Positions 36,114 through 50,389 of a DNA stretch of 64,000 bases are shown piece by piece (the stretch's first letter is position 1; each line of letters starts with the position of its first letter). A program made the position numbers and the translations under genes. This stretch comes from Neurospora intermedia (Eukaryota > Ascomycota > Sordariomycetes > Sordariales > Sordariaceae): assembly GCA_037102815.1 (NCBI GenBank), contig BTPP01000003.1, forward strand, positions 1,922,001 through 1,986,000, given 5' to 3'. Under the pieces are notes generated by a model. The model was not told the origin of the DNA and did no database searches. It worked only from the letters and a program-made list of their open reading frames with translations.

Positions 36114-36545
36114 ATGGCGGACAACGCTGAGAACGGAAGTGGAAACGCTGGCTCCGATGCCGCCGCCCCCGCCGTCGAGCACCTTAATATCAAGGTGACG
36201 GATAACAACAACGAGGTCTTTTTCAAGATCAAGCGCAGCACCAAGCTCGAGAAGCTCATGACGGCGTTCTGCGAGCGCCAGGGCAAGACGCTGGCTTCGG
36301 TTAGGTTCCTCTTCGAGGGTCAGCGCGTACAGCCCACGGACACCCCGGACACTGTAAGTAAAATCTGGCATGCACCTAACATCTGTGGTGATGTTGCGGC
36401 TAGCCCGGGAACACCATGGTAGACGAAGCACCCAAGCACGCCAGAAATATGTTTGCTAACCAGGTCTATTGCTACCATGATATAGCTCGAGATGCAGGAC
36501 GGTGATTGCCTGGAAGTTCACCAAGAGCAGGTTGGCGGCTGGTAG
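36114..36545 (+). CDS. smt3: SUMO (small ubiquitin-like modifier) precursor
   Basis: Two exons (36114-36353, 36486-36545; 132-bp intron) give 99 residues. A flexible acidic N-terminus (~20 residues) precedes the ubiquitin fold: HLNIKVTDNNNEVFFKIKRS, TKLEKLMTAFCERQGK, VRFLFEGQRVQPTDTPDTLE and MQDGDCLEVHQEQVGGW. The mature C-terminus is the Gly-Gly, followed by a single Trp and the stop, so a SUMO protease need remove only one residue. It is conjugated to lysines of nuclear and other proteins through E1 (Aos1-Uba2) and Ubc9. The intron lies before LEMQDGD, so the frame that runs on into it (ending at ~36422) is a mis-translation. Confidence 0.96.
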
Positions 36546-37690
36546 ATAAAAGGCGATCCTTTACTACAACTACAAGGAGATGGGAGAGAGAAAAAAAAAA
36601 AAAAGGCCAAAAAAATACAAAAAGACAAAATTATAACCGGCCATATGCATAGTAGCAAGCGGGACGACAACCGGCGACTTGATCACCAGAAGATAGCTCG
36701 CGAGTGGTATCCGATTCTATAACAGGACAGGGACTGGGTGGGAGTTTCGGAATGTGGCAGCAGGATTGGACACGGGGTTACGGATAACATCACAGCTTTT
36801 GCCATTGTCACTGGACGCACGCACTTTTTCTACTTTTGTTCCTATTCGTCGCATAGGTGATGCCTAGGAGAACCGGAGTTCGGAGGGTGCTATCATTGGG
36901 GTCACAGGGCGGAGGTGTATCGAGGAACATCGATTTGATTCTATTTATACCATACTTTGACAGGACGCCAACTGGCTTTGCCGGCATCTTATCTTCTGTT
37001 TGAAGCGTAAACACGCCATCTTTCCAAAAGGCATTCTGCCTTCTTTCTTCCCCCCTTTTCCACTCCCAGATGTTGTCACAATACTGCGAATGCTTGTTTA
37101 TGATGCCATGCACAATGTCGAGCGCTATCGAGTGTTTATTATCCCAGGAATTCAAGGGCTCACATTGTGGTATCTGTTCCCGCTCAGCCAGTAAACCCAT
37201 TGCAGTGACATATTCGTAGACAGAGCTTTTACTCTCCTTTACCATCATCTCCGATTTGCTCAGCTTCAATCGTCGTTCCGGAGCGCTGTGGGATATCGTC
37301 AACTCCTTGCTTATCTTCCAAGGCTGATTTAACCATGACGTCCATAATGCCTATCAGGTAGGCTACGCTGACAAGCCCAAGGCAGCCCCGAATAACTACA
37401 TTATGACATCCTAGTTTCGTGTGTTGATGTGTTATTATTATAATATTGTTTGTATCTCGATACTCGTACATATGAACCCCTTAACACTATTGAGTAAAAG
37501 AAAATGTAGAGCAACATCCTGATTCCAATGCTATGCAGAAGGGGGAAAAAAAAAAAAGAGAAAAAGGAAGAAAAAAAGAAACACCCTTATAATGCTTTGA
37601 CCTTTGCCCCTATATCCCTATACTCTGTCCTGGACTCTTCTTTGTGTCCGTCATTGGGAAAAGTGGAAGAACCCATCCACTTCCGTATGC
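36546..37690. other. Intergenic, SUMO gene to LIM gene 3' end
   Basis: 1.1 kb between convergent 3' ends. It carries an A-rich run at 36592-36604 and an A/G-rich run at 37540-37580. A minus-strand frame at 36808-37302 (164 codons) lacks any recognisable domain and lies where 3' UTR is expected, so I do not annotate it as a gene. Confidence 0.5.
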
Positions 37691-40704
<3,014 letters not shown>

Positions 40705-41055
40705 GGCGGGCGAGAGGTGACCCCCTTCACGAAGGTGTTGTGCAGCCCTATCTCTTCTTATTTATTGGAATGGCGGGATGTTGATCGTCAATGATGGTTA
40801 AGAGTGGAGAAATAGAGACGGTGAAGGAAAGGGTTGGTGGTCGACGGCTGTCAGAAGCGGAGTGAGCCTTGGGAAGTCCCTGGCTGGGAAGGTGGAGCGC
40901 CGGACAAGTCGGTTAAAAAGGAGTACAGGGCTCTACACAGTAGGCGGAATTGGTCTCTGCTGCTGCTAAGGTTGTATGTAGAAGTACCGAAATCACGGTT
41001 ATTAAATACGACGCCTGCTGTGTCTGTTGTGATGTATGATGCTGTTCCCGTTGTA

Positions 41056-41084
41056 GTTGTTGTTGTTGTTGTTGTTGTTGTTGT
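41056..41084. repeat. GTT trinucleotide microsatellite
   Basis: Almost ten uninterrupted GTT units lie ~350 bp upstream of the LIM gene, probably in its promoter or leader; on the gene's own strand it reads AAC. Confidence 0.8.
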
Positions 41085-42489
41085 CTCTCGTTGATTTTGC
41101 CTACCCACCTCGTCCCAGCCCCGTCTCAATGCAAAGAAACAAGTGGAAGGCAAGGAAGGGGGACGATGACTTTTCGATTCGTAGACCTCAAGCCTGTTCC
41201 GTGAGGAGACGATGTTGACAACGAAGGAGAAGCCCAAAGAATCGACTGCCTGGGCGGTGCTGGAAATAGAACAACAAAAGAAATATTCTAGGTCAATCTA
41301 ATGTGATGTCTCCAGACATCTAGTGTAGGAGGTGGACGACCGTGGATAGGTAGTGTACAGGTAAGGAGCTGACGGAGTTGGTCATAGTTTGAACGGTATC
41401 CGTTCCAAGCGATTCGCTGTCGCGCAATTGGATGGATGGCTTGATCGTCAAAACAAGGTAGAAAGACGAAGGGGGGACTCCCTAGCGACGGACCTGGACC
41501 GCGTAGCTGGATACATGGAAAGTGCCTGCCTCTACAGCTGTTTGCCCGGTTGGGAGCGAGGGACATTTGAGGCTCCAAGCTCGAGCTCCGGGCTAACACG
41601 CTCGACACCGGCGCTGGCGTGGTTTCTGGCCGCCTCCATGGAGGTAACACCACTGTATTGTGTAACCGTCAAGAGGCTGACACGTACAGTGCTTATGCTG
41701 TATGCAGTACGTACCCCGTTACATACCTACCCCGGGGCCGTGCCCAAAGAGGTACCTCGAGAAAAGTGAGTGTGCTTGGGCGCGGCGTGAATCTCGTGTG
41801 AATCCGTAGCTTCCACTGAGCTGAAATGTCAGAAGGACTTGGCATTCCGCCTTCACCACAGCTTCACACGATTTCACAGGTTTACGGGATACCTAAAATG
41901 CGTACGTTTGCGGGAAGATCGCAAAACGTCACTTATTAAGTAACGCCTGATTTTTCATTCATGTGAAAACCCAGCGGTGTTCCAATAGACCATACGGTTA
42001 TCAAACCCACGAGGAACGCGATGATACGCCGAATCGTAATCTCTTGTAGTGTATGTACACTTGCAGTAGTGTGTAAGACGGTAAACGACGATCTTTGATG
42101 GTCAATGCAAAAAGTTTCTGAGCTCGCTGCGATGGCTTTCGAGATACCAAGAACAAGCCATCCATCCCTTTTGATTCATTTTCGTTTCATTGCATGCCCT
42201 TCTCCCCCGCATGAGCTCGAGGTACACACTTCTCAGTTACAAGACTCAAATGTCATATTCTGTCTCACTTCCATCGTCCTCTACATCTGTCAGCACCACA
42301 TCCCACTCGCAACTCCAGTGCCCCCTTCGACGCGATGCACCATCAGGTGCCCAATCCTGCCCTCAAACTGTCCATCCGATGCAAGTGCTGGTAGGAGCAC
42401 AAGCAGCATTCTGCTGTATACTCTTTATTCCAACGAGTGCTGCATCCTGCAAGCCTCGCCTTCTGGAAGGAGAAAATGACCATCCTCAT

Positions 42490-42491
<2 letters not shown>

Positions 42492-42525
<34 letters not shown>
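42492..42525. repeat. C34 homopolymer tract
   Basis: Thirty-four consecutive C in intergenic DNA. The exact length is uncertain in any sequencing data. The G strand could form G-quadruplexes. Confidence 0.85.
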
Positions 42526-42526
<1 letters not shown>

Positions 42527-43533
42527 CGTGCCGCCCTGCGAATGTTGGGTGCCAAACCCTATGAGGGGGTGAGTAGTGAGCCGGAACAACCCCCTCGGCT
42601 CCTTGACCGTGGAGAGCAGGGCAATGGAAGAAGGATGGCATACACACTATATGTATTGCATGCCTGTCATGTTGTGCGTTCTCTTTCACTTGGCTTTCCA
42701 TTTGGGGAGGGGGGGGGGCTTGCAGCAGGATCGTTAGTTTGGCCATGGCGGACAAGGGGACTAGGGCTCAAGCTAGGGGGGCAGTGGACGAACTCATTCA
42801 TCCTGGCTCACCTTCAGGGTCATGGTCAACATCTTCGACCTGTCTTGTGACAATAAGGCACTTTCACCCATTTCCGAGATCCGCACGAGATCCGAAAAGT
42901 TGGAGAGGGGTTTCGGAATGTCCTTGCCGGTTCGGCCAAGTTTCGGTGTTTGAAAATCTCGAACGGTCGGGACAGGCATCACAATCGAAAAAGGGTGTGT
43001 TTTCCGGACCATTGGGCACTGGTAATGGAGTATATCATGTCGCTAGCACCTGCTCAATGTGTTTCTCCGTCGGCGTTGGCCACCGATTTCGCTCTTTTCG
43101 AGTCTCCAACCCGAACTGAAAGCAGGGGATTCGGCTGCTTTTGTATGCAGAATATCTTCCACTTACTTAAAAGCTTTCTCTCCCGGACACCGATTCCCCG
43201 AGCGAGCGCGAGCAGGATGGACAGTAGACCTAACCGCCAGTTCCATCATTCCCTTATTTTCACCGTACCTTTGACATCTAGTAGTATGCTTATCGGGTCG
43301 CTGTCTCTTAGATAGGTCCTTGACGGTTGTTGTCCTCCTGCGTGGACGCCAGACTTTGTCTTGTCGCTGTTGTTGTTAGACTAACAGATAAGAAATAACA
43401 TCAAAACTTTTTTTTTTCCGTCTACCAGGGGTATCATGCCCATTCTCTTGATGCTGTGATATCAAGCCTTTTGATTCTGCCCTCTTGTATCATTGAATTC
43501 TCTTCCACTCTAGGCTCCACCTACCTGCTAGTC

Positions 43534-43577
43534 TGCCTTCTTCTTTTCTTCTTTCTTTTTCTTTTTCATTTTTCTTG
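43534..43577 (+). promoter_or_regulatory. CT-rich core-promoter tract of the MCT gene
   Basis: A nearly pure C/T run ending about 25 bp before the start codon. Such tracts commonly precede transcription starts of filamentous-fungal genes, so the leader is probably short. Confidence 0.5.
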
Positions 43578-43603
43578 TTAAAAAAAAATTCGTCGAAACA
43601 CTG

Positions 43604-45801
43604 ATGTCTCTCCTCCGCCGACTACACACACTTGCGAGCACAGTCAAGGAGGCCGGAATGACTTTGGGCCCTAACCCTTCAACGGCTCCGGCGCCGTCCC
43701 GTCATAATGCTTCCTTCCCGCCATCCAATCAAGCTCCCATGGCCAATGCCAGGGCCGCAGTTGAACCCGAGTCCAAGTCTCTTTTCGATGAAAGCCCGGA
43801 AGACGGTGATGCTGTCAAAGAGGATGAGTTCAAAGAAGGAGGATATGGCTGGTTCGTCTCGTCTCGCTATACCCATAACATTTTCATACCCTTCTTGTTA
43901 CTGATGTTCATTGTATGTAGGGTGGTAGTCTTCGGCGTATGGCTTGTGAATATGCATACGTGGGGGCTCATCTCGGTAGGCCTTTCTCCCTGCGCTTTCC
44001 CACCACAAGTGAAGGAAAATTGCTGACTTAGTCATACACCATATAGTCCTATGCCATCTTCTTAGCCTACTACTTGCGATCCGGCTCAATCATAGGGGCT
44101 TCCCCTCTTTTCTTCGCCTTTATTGGCGGTCTTTCTACGTCGATGGGTGCGCTACTCTATGTCACCAAAGACCTTCCTTCAAGCGAGGTGATGTATCTAG
44201 TCTCCGCTAACACTCGCTTATGTTCACTTCTGTAGCTCTTCTCGTGTCGCCCCTTGCCACTTATAGTATCAAAACTCTGGGGACTAGGATCACGCTCTTC
44301 ATAGGTGCTGTCTTCGAAGCGTAAGTCAACGTTAACTAACTTGTGTTTCCCTTTGTTCCACAACGTACCCCAGTAGTTGACCTTATCACTAATCGTGTCT
44401 TGTACAGCGGCTCATTCATCGGCGCCTCCTTTTCTACCCATGCGTGGCAGCTTCTTCTGAGCCAGGGCGTCTGCTTTGGCCTTGGTATGGGTTTCTGCTT
44501 CACAGCTACCGTCGGTATTGTCCCGCAATGGTTCACCAAGCGGCGATCTTTCGCCAATGCCCTGGCAACAGGCGGTTCCGGATTCGGTGGTCTCACCTAC
44601 GCTCTGGGAGCGAACGCCATGATCACAAATCTCGGGTTGGAATGGGCATTCCGCATCCTGGCCATCACCTGCTTCACCGTGAACGGCTGCGTCAGTCTGA
44701 TCATCAAAGATCGTAACAAGGCCGTCGGGGCCAAGCATATAGCTTTCCACAAGGATCTCTTCTTCCAGCCAGAGTATTGGCTCTTTGTCGGCTGGGGATT
44801 TTTTGGTATCATCGGCTACATCATCGTCGTCTTCTCCATTGCAGACTTTGCCCTACAGGCTGGCTTCACTAGCAATCAAGCATCGTTGGCGTCGGCCATG
44901 TTCAATTGTAAGCGTCGCCCATTTTCCTCGCGCTGAAAGTATGGCAAGCAGCGTCTCAGTCTTGTTCATCCACGCTAACCATTTCATCTCATTTCAGTAT
45001 CTCAAGCGCTTGGCAGACCTGCAATCGGCCTCCTCAGCGATAGGCTAGGAAAGATGAACGTCGCTGGAATAGGGACTCTTATTGCCAGTGTAGTCGCCTT
45101 CTTTTTGTGGATCTTCGCCGGCAAATACTTCGCCGGGCTCATCATCTACGCGCTCTTTGGCGCGGTAGCCGGCATCATTTGGCCATGCGTGGGGCCTGTA
45201 GGAGCGGAGGTTGTTGGTATACAGCTATTGCCCGCAGGTAAGTGACCCCATTCATACGTGTACGAGCAATACCCATCTCCTTTGAGAGACTAACGTTGTG
45301 GACCACAGCTCTTTCTCTGTACTGGATTGGCCTTGTTTTTCCTGCGACTTTGTAAGTATTACCCTTGATCGTTGTATTGTCCGAAAGAGGTTTGTCGGCT
45401 AACGGACCTTGTACACTACAGTGCCGAGGTGATCGGACTGAGTCTCAAGCGGGAGATGGTTGGAGCAGGCGTATATTTGAATGTGCAGGTGTTCACCGGT
45501 TTCATGTTCTTTGCATCCTTCTTGTCCAGTAAGTATACATATTAACTCTTCCGTCTACCTCACCGAATACCCATGGATTTACTAATGATGCCTTCTCGAT
45601 GCAGTGTGGCTCCTAAGAAGCTGGAAACTCCGTCAAATGGAATATCTCGGCTTGTACGAAAAGGGGCAGGAGGCGGCCATTCATAATGTCGCTGTCATTC
45701 ATCCCAGCGAAGAAAGCAAGCATGAGGTGGTTTCTACCAGGAGACAACAAAACATTGTTGTCTCATACATAACGAACATGTTTGTCATGAAGCGTCTATA
45801 A
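43604..45801 (+). CDS. MFS permease of the monocarboxylate-transporter (MCT/Mch) type
   Basis: Nine exons (43604-43851, 43921-43975, 44047-44146, 44236-44320, 44408-44907, 44998-45237, 45309-45351, 45422-45528, 45605-45801) give 524 residues; introns are 69-90 bp. A hydrophilic N-terminus of ~80 residues ends in the GGYGW motif typical of MCT proteins. Twelve transmembrane segments can be followed: VVVFGVWLVNMHTWGLIS, SYAIFLAYYLRSGSI, FFAFIGGL, LLVSPLATYSIKTLGTR, LLSQGVCFGLGMGFCFTATV, and after a central loop (KDRNKAVGAKH) FALQAGFTSNQASLASAMFN, ALGRPAIGLLSDRLGK and others. The D-R-L-G-K motif follows helix 8 as in MCTs. Fungal relatives carry monocarboxylates, riboflavin or unknown solutes, and the substrate here is not predictable. 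Confidence 0.92.
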
Positions 45802-46078
45802 CTTCATATGCGGTTCGTCCGACAAGGAATCGTGTATAGCTGCCCCCCTTTAATACAACATCCTTCCATGTCATTACGATGATGGTAATGAAATATATGG
45901 CCCATCGTGTCTCAACTTAATTCAGGAAACGATTTTTTTTATCATTTTTTCAAAAAGATTTTATTTTTTAAAAAACATTATAATTATTTTTTTTTTTTTT
46001 TTTTTATAGCTTTTTGCCTCATTTTTGCTTGACATCATCTGGCAACGTTTTGAACAATCACCCGTAAAAACTATCAAT
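45802..46078. other. Convergent intergenic region with A/T tracts
   Basis: 277 bp between the 3' ends of the MCT gene and the ligase-fusion gene. T- and A-rich runs at 45933-46005 probably contain the polyadenylation signals of both genes. Confidence 0.5.
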
Positions 46079-48714
46079 CTAGTTGCGAGACAACTCGATC
46101 GCCTTGGCCGCCGCCACCTCAAAATCATCAAATGCATAAAGCGGCAGCTGACTATCCGCAATGATCTTCTGTCCCTCCGTCTCGTTCGTACCCCTGATTC
46201 TCACCACAACCGGAACCGTAAGCGACAGCTCCTTAAAAGCCATAATGATGCCGTGGGCAATCATATCACCCCGCGTCAGTCCTCCAAAGATATTCACAAA
46301 TACCACACGCACGCGCGGGTCCTGCAATATGATCATAAAGCTTTCTTTCACCGTCTCACTCGTAGCCTTGCCGCCTGTGTCCAAGAAGTTGGCCGCCTTC
46401 CCGCCCGCGTCCGTAAGAGCGTCGACCGTGTTCATGGCCAGCCCGGCCCCGTTCACCAGTGTCCCGATGGTCGCGTCCTCCCCGGGCAGCTTGATGTACA
46501 CGATGCCGCTCCGTTCCGCCTTGACCTCGGCCGGCTCATCGGTAGCGCGGACATACATAGCCTTGATCTTGTCCGGAGGCGTGCCGTTGCGGAAGGTGGC
46601 TTGATCGAAGGCAAAGCGGGCGTGAACGACTTTTATTTCTCTGAGTCGCTCGACGATGTGCGTCGTCAGGAGGAGTCCCTCCTTTTCATAGAACAGAGTA
46701 GTCAAGGTCTCGATAAGCCGCCGGAGTGAGTCGACCGCGCTGTCTCCCTTGTTGCTCAGCTGGAGGTAGCTCGCGAGCCGTTCGATGGCCAACTCGTCGG
46801 GTCCCCGGCGGTAGTCGAACGGAAAGCTCTTGACCGGCGCGGAGGTGCGCTGGGCCCCTTCCATCCAGTCTTCGATAGAAGGGGCGACCAGGATGGCAGG
46901 AGATCGTGCTGAGCGATCGATGCCGACGGCTAGAAGGCGGCGGGTGCCATGGCCGGAATAGGGGCCGCAGTTTATCCCGCCGCGGGCGCGGAGCTCATCA
47001 AAGCATTGGTTTACATCGAGATATATACTCCGTCGTTGTTGATACTGCTGCTTGTTATGGACAGATAGACTGGCCGCGGGAGAACGCCGTCCGGGCCCTC
47101 TCATAAAGTGAAGCTGACGCCTTTGCATGCCAGTCGCGAAAGGCTGGGATCTACTCGTCGTGCCGGACCCAGTTGTGCCTTCTCGCAACTTTGTCTGTAG
47201 AGTATCGCCTATTTTGGCTGGGTGATTAACCAGGGTCACACCGGCTTCCTCAAGTGCTGCGATCTTCGCCTTTGCAGTAGGTTCTCCAAGGAACGTAAAA
47301 GCACCGGCATGCCCCATTATGCGGCCCGGTGCCTCATTTACGCCGGCTATAAGACCAATAATCGGCCTGTCAAGTACCATGTTAGCCATTTCACAACAGA
47401 CCCGGTACATGACGGCGAGCATTGAGTAGGCTGGTTGACATACTTGGGAGATTTACTACGAGAGTAGTATTCTTTGATCCAAGCTGCAGCCTCGAGCTCT
47501 CCCATTCCACCGATCTCACCAATCAAAGCGATGGCTTCAGTGTCTGGATCTTTCTCAAGGACACTCAACGCTTCTACCATGTCCGTTCCAGGTACCATGT
47601 CGCCGCCCACGCCTATGCACAGACTCTGTCCAAGCCCTGCCCTGGTGGTTGATGCAACAGCTGCAAAGTAAGCAGTGATTAGTATGAGATGAGCACCCAT
47701 ATTGGGGGATGACTTCAGAGACACCTTGGGAAAGGGAGAGTACTGCCTACTTTCGTAACTCAAAGTGCCTGATTTGGCTACAATACCCACCCGCCCTGGC
47801 GAAAAGCATGGCAATGGTTGGAACCCTATCAAGGAAGATATTGACATGTTAGTCTTTACCTTTACCAGGAATACAAGTCCCACCCACGATATGCTGTATG
47901 TGGGCGGTCGAGACTACTTGCTTACCTACTCGACACTTCCCTACAGCCGAAATGATGCCGGGAGAGTTAGGACCGACAAGTCTAGACTTGGACTGAGTCT
48001 TGAGCATGGAGTGGATCTAGACATACAAGTGTCAGTATATGAGGGCCGAGCGTAATTGGGCCTCTTGTGCGAGGAGCTTACTCTGAGCATGTCGTGAACT
48101 GGAATATGCTCGGCGACAGCGACTATAAGTGGTACTTCGGCTTCGATGGCCTCTTCGATAGCCCCGGGGGCCTGATGGGCGGCAACATAGATGCCTGTTG
48201 CGTCCGGCTTGAGATGCTCCATGGCCTGTAAGCCCAATGTTAGCTCTTTCGGGGTTCCAGAATTGGATGAAAGGCTTGACCAGGACGTAGAGAGCTGGCT
48301 GTCGGTTCCATTTCTAACCTGGCGTACGGAAGGTAGCACGGGAAGGCCGAGATGCTCTCCGGTGCGGCCCGGGATCACACCACCGACTATCTTGGTCCCC
48401 CATGCTAAGGAGTCCTTAGCATTTGCTGTGGCCTGAAAGTCCCGCTCCACGTTAGCTTGGGTGTACATAGGAGATATTATGAAGGAATGGCAGGGTGATC
48501 AAACCTGTTTTCCTGTAAAGCCCTGAAAAATCACGCGCGTGTTGCTGTTGATCCGGAGAAACGGCAGAGTGTCTGCATATGAGCCATGTAGTGGTTGGCA
48601 GGTGGTGAAGAAACGCCGGCTGCTTGTAGGCATTTGTAGCCTACAAGCCCATTGGCTTCGAAGGCTGTGTACGGGCGAGTAATGCCTAGCGTGTTGATAC
48701 ATAGAGGTAGCCAT
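46079..48714 (-). CDS. Fused succinyl-CoA ligase-like protein: alpha subunit joined to C-terminal part of beta subunit
   Basis: Seven exons on the minus strand (48714-48505, 48432-48319, 48225-48082, 48016-47926, 47825-47751, 47660-47444, 47366-46079) give 712 residues. Residues 1-~50 are basic and acid-free, like a mitochondrial presequence. An alpha-subunit portion follows: [73 protein letters not shown] and RIMGHAGAF with the phospho-accepting His at 303. After a low-complexity link (~340-430) comes a beta-like part: residual second half of the ATP-grasp ([22 protein letters not shown]), then [27 protein letters not shown] and [20 protein letters not shown]. The first half of the ATP-grasp domain, with its nucleotide-binding lysines, is absent. 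Canonical mitochondrial ligase has separate alpha and beta genes. Activity is uncertain; it may act on another acid or be regulatory. The intron-1 donor (GTTTGA) is unusual. Confidence 0.85.
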
Positions 48715-49440
48715 GTTGATTTGGTTTATCACCTCTGGCGGCCGTGATGCAGGGGATTCTGGGAATATCTGTGCAAGTTGCAGAAACCAACCAGGCACAA
48801 TGGATTAGTACTGTAGTATTTTCGACTCAGTAGGCGACTACCTCTAGGTATGTTGGACGGTTGCCGTGATGTAAGGGTGTGGTCTGATAAAGATGTCACA
48901 AGTGGGATGATAGAGTAGCCCAGGCTCGCACTTGATGACAATTACTAGGCATCGAACTCCAAAGAACGGCAAGACCGTTTTGAAGATTTTGCTATCCAAA
49001 CGCCATGTTAGGAAGATGGAGAAGCAGGAAAGACCATCTTTACTTGCACGCGCAGTGCCTCTAAATGTGAGTCCAGCTTTCCAGGGGACATCTATGGAGC
49101 TTCAGACTGCACCTTGTCTTGCTATTCCTCTCTTTCAGTAGGGCGAATGAATGCGGCCAACTCGGTAGCGGATTTGTGAAACGGTAAACTCGGAGCCGTA
49201 ACGGTGATGGTCCCCGCGCCTAGGGATGGGATCGACAAGAAGGTATGCCTCCGCACAAAGGGTTGGCGCTAGCTGGTGGCAGGGGTAACATGTGTTTGTG
49301 GTGCAACTTGCAAGTTTTTGACAAGACAGAGATTTGAGAAATGGAAGGAGACGTCGGCAAAGGCCAAAGATGTTGGTTTATTTTTCCCTTTTCCCCCAGA
49401 CATGTCATCAAGCAACGCTGGTTACAATGACTCAAGCCTC
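48715..49440. other. Intergenic, ligase-fusion promoter side to cox19 3' end
   Basis: 726 bp without a supportable gene. The left part should be the promoter of the ligase-fusion gene, the right part the cox19 3' UTR. A plus-strand frame at 48932-49141 has no recognisable feature. Confidence 0.5.
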
Positions 49441-49960
49441 TCACCACCGTAACTCTCCCTTCACGCCCTTTTCAGCCTCAGCGGCCGGCTTGGGCGTACT
49501 TGATGGTTCGTCTTCCTTGAAGCCTAGGTTTTTGAAATCATCTTTGGCCATCAAGTTGCTGAATATCGCATGGTTAGCGCGGGACCAGACAGAGACATTC
49601 AGGGCGTTGTAGCTGCCACCCACCGTTCCATGCGGCATGCGAGATAGGCCTTTGCCAGCGATCGACACTCATCTTCGTTGACTCCCTTGACCCTCTTGAT
49701 GCAGGCAAGGTAGGTTGTCATGACGTGTTTGCATTCTCCTGGAGGGCAAAGTATGAGTGAGAGCCGAGACCAGTGTATATACATGCATTGGCTGCTGAGC
49801 CTTACCGTCATGATCCAGGGGAAAGCTGCCTCTCTGGGGCCTTGAGGTGTTGTTGGTCAGTTGGACAAGCCTTCAGGGTAGAGCATTGCATTCTGGGCTC
49901 GTGGACTTACGGCGTGGGTTTTGTTGTTGGCAAGGCACCGGGACTTCCAAAGGTACTCAT
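49441..49960 (-). CDS. cox19: Cox19, twin CX9C protein of cytochrome c oxidase assembly
   Basis: Four exons on the minus strand (49960-49911, 49840-49806, 49738-49624, 49558-49441; introns of 65-70 bp) give 105 residues. The start MSTFGSPGALP is followed by PQRGSFPLDHDGEC, then CX9C pairs: GECKHVMTTYLACIKR and ECRSLAKAYLACRMERNLM, ending in an acidic/basic tail (EAEKGVKGELRW). The FPLDH-x-GECK start and the ACRM-x-x-NLM end identify Cox19, a copper-linked factor of the intermembrane space that helps assemble complex IV and is imported through Mia40. No presequence is expected or seen. Confidence 0.95.
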
Positions 49961-50389
49961 ATTGCGAAGCCGGTGACGGTGATGAACTGCCGCAAAGTTG
50001 GTAGTCAAACGAAACCAGGGCAGGGTATTTTGGTTTTTGTTTAGCTTAGGTAGGTAGAGGTAGCTTTTACCAAGTTTTGGGTTCCCCCCTCTGTGGTTTT
50101 CCTTCTCCCGTCTTGCAGGGCGTTCGTAGCTGGGGATCGATTCGAGGTGTGCGACTGCCCGCTGGAATCTTGACTGCGGATGAAGTGCCCCTGGAAATCG
50201 GCATTCCAGCACGGTCTCAGCTACCTGGACCCTAACGTAGCAGGCTCCTGAAATGCCTGCCTACGGGGTAAGGTTTGCTAGTGCAGCTGAGCAAGCGCTG
50301 AATGGGACTGAAGGCCAGGGGCCGGGCATTATGCCCGGGTTCGGTTTTACCGGAAGGTGGCAGCACGGAGGTTAGAGGTACAGATTACT

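Larger units (their letters stand above)
40705..43603. other. Intergenic region of 2.9 kb between divergent LIM and MCT genes
   Basis: No gene can be supported. It holds the LIM-gene promoter with a GTT microsatellite (41056-41084), a GAGGTACCTC palindrome near 41750, a C34 homopolymer (42492-42525), and the MCT promoter with a long CT tract (43534-43577). Open frames crossing the C34 run encode only polyproline or polyglycine and are artefacts. Confidence 0.5.

Noticed and set aside
36808-37302. 164-codon minus-strand frame between the SUMO and LIM genes
   Set aside because: No recognisable domain and located where 3' UTRs of two convergent genes are expected; could be revived by transcript or homology evidence.
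42190-42850. Overlapping frames crossing the C34 run
   Set aside because: They encode polyproline or polyglycine through the homopolymer and have no other support.
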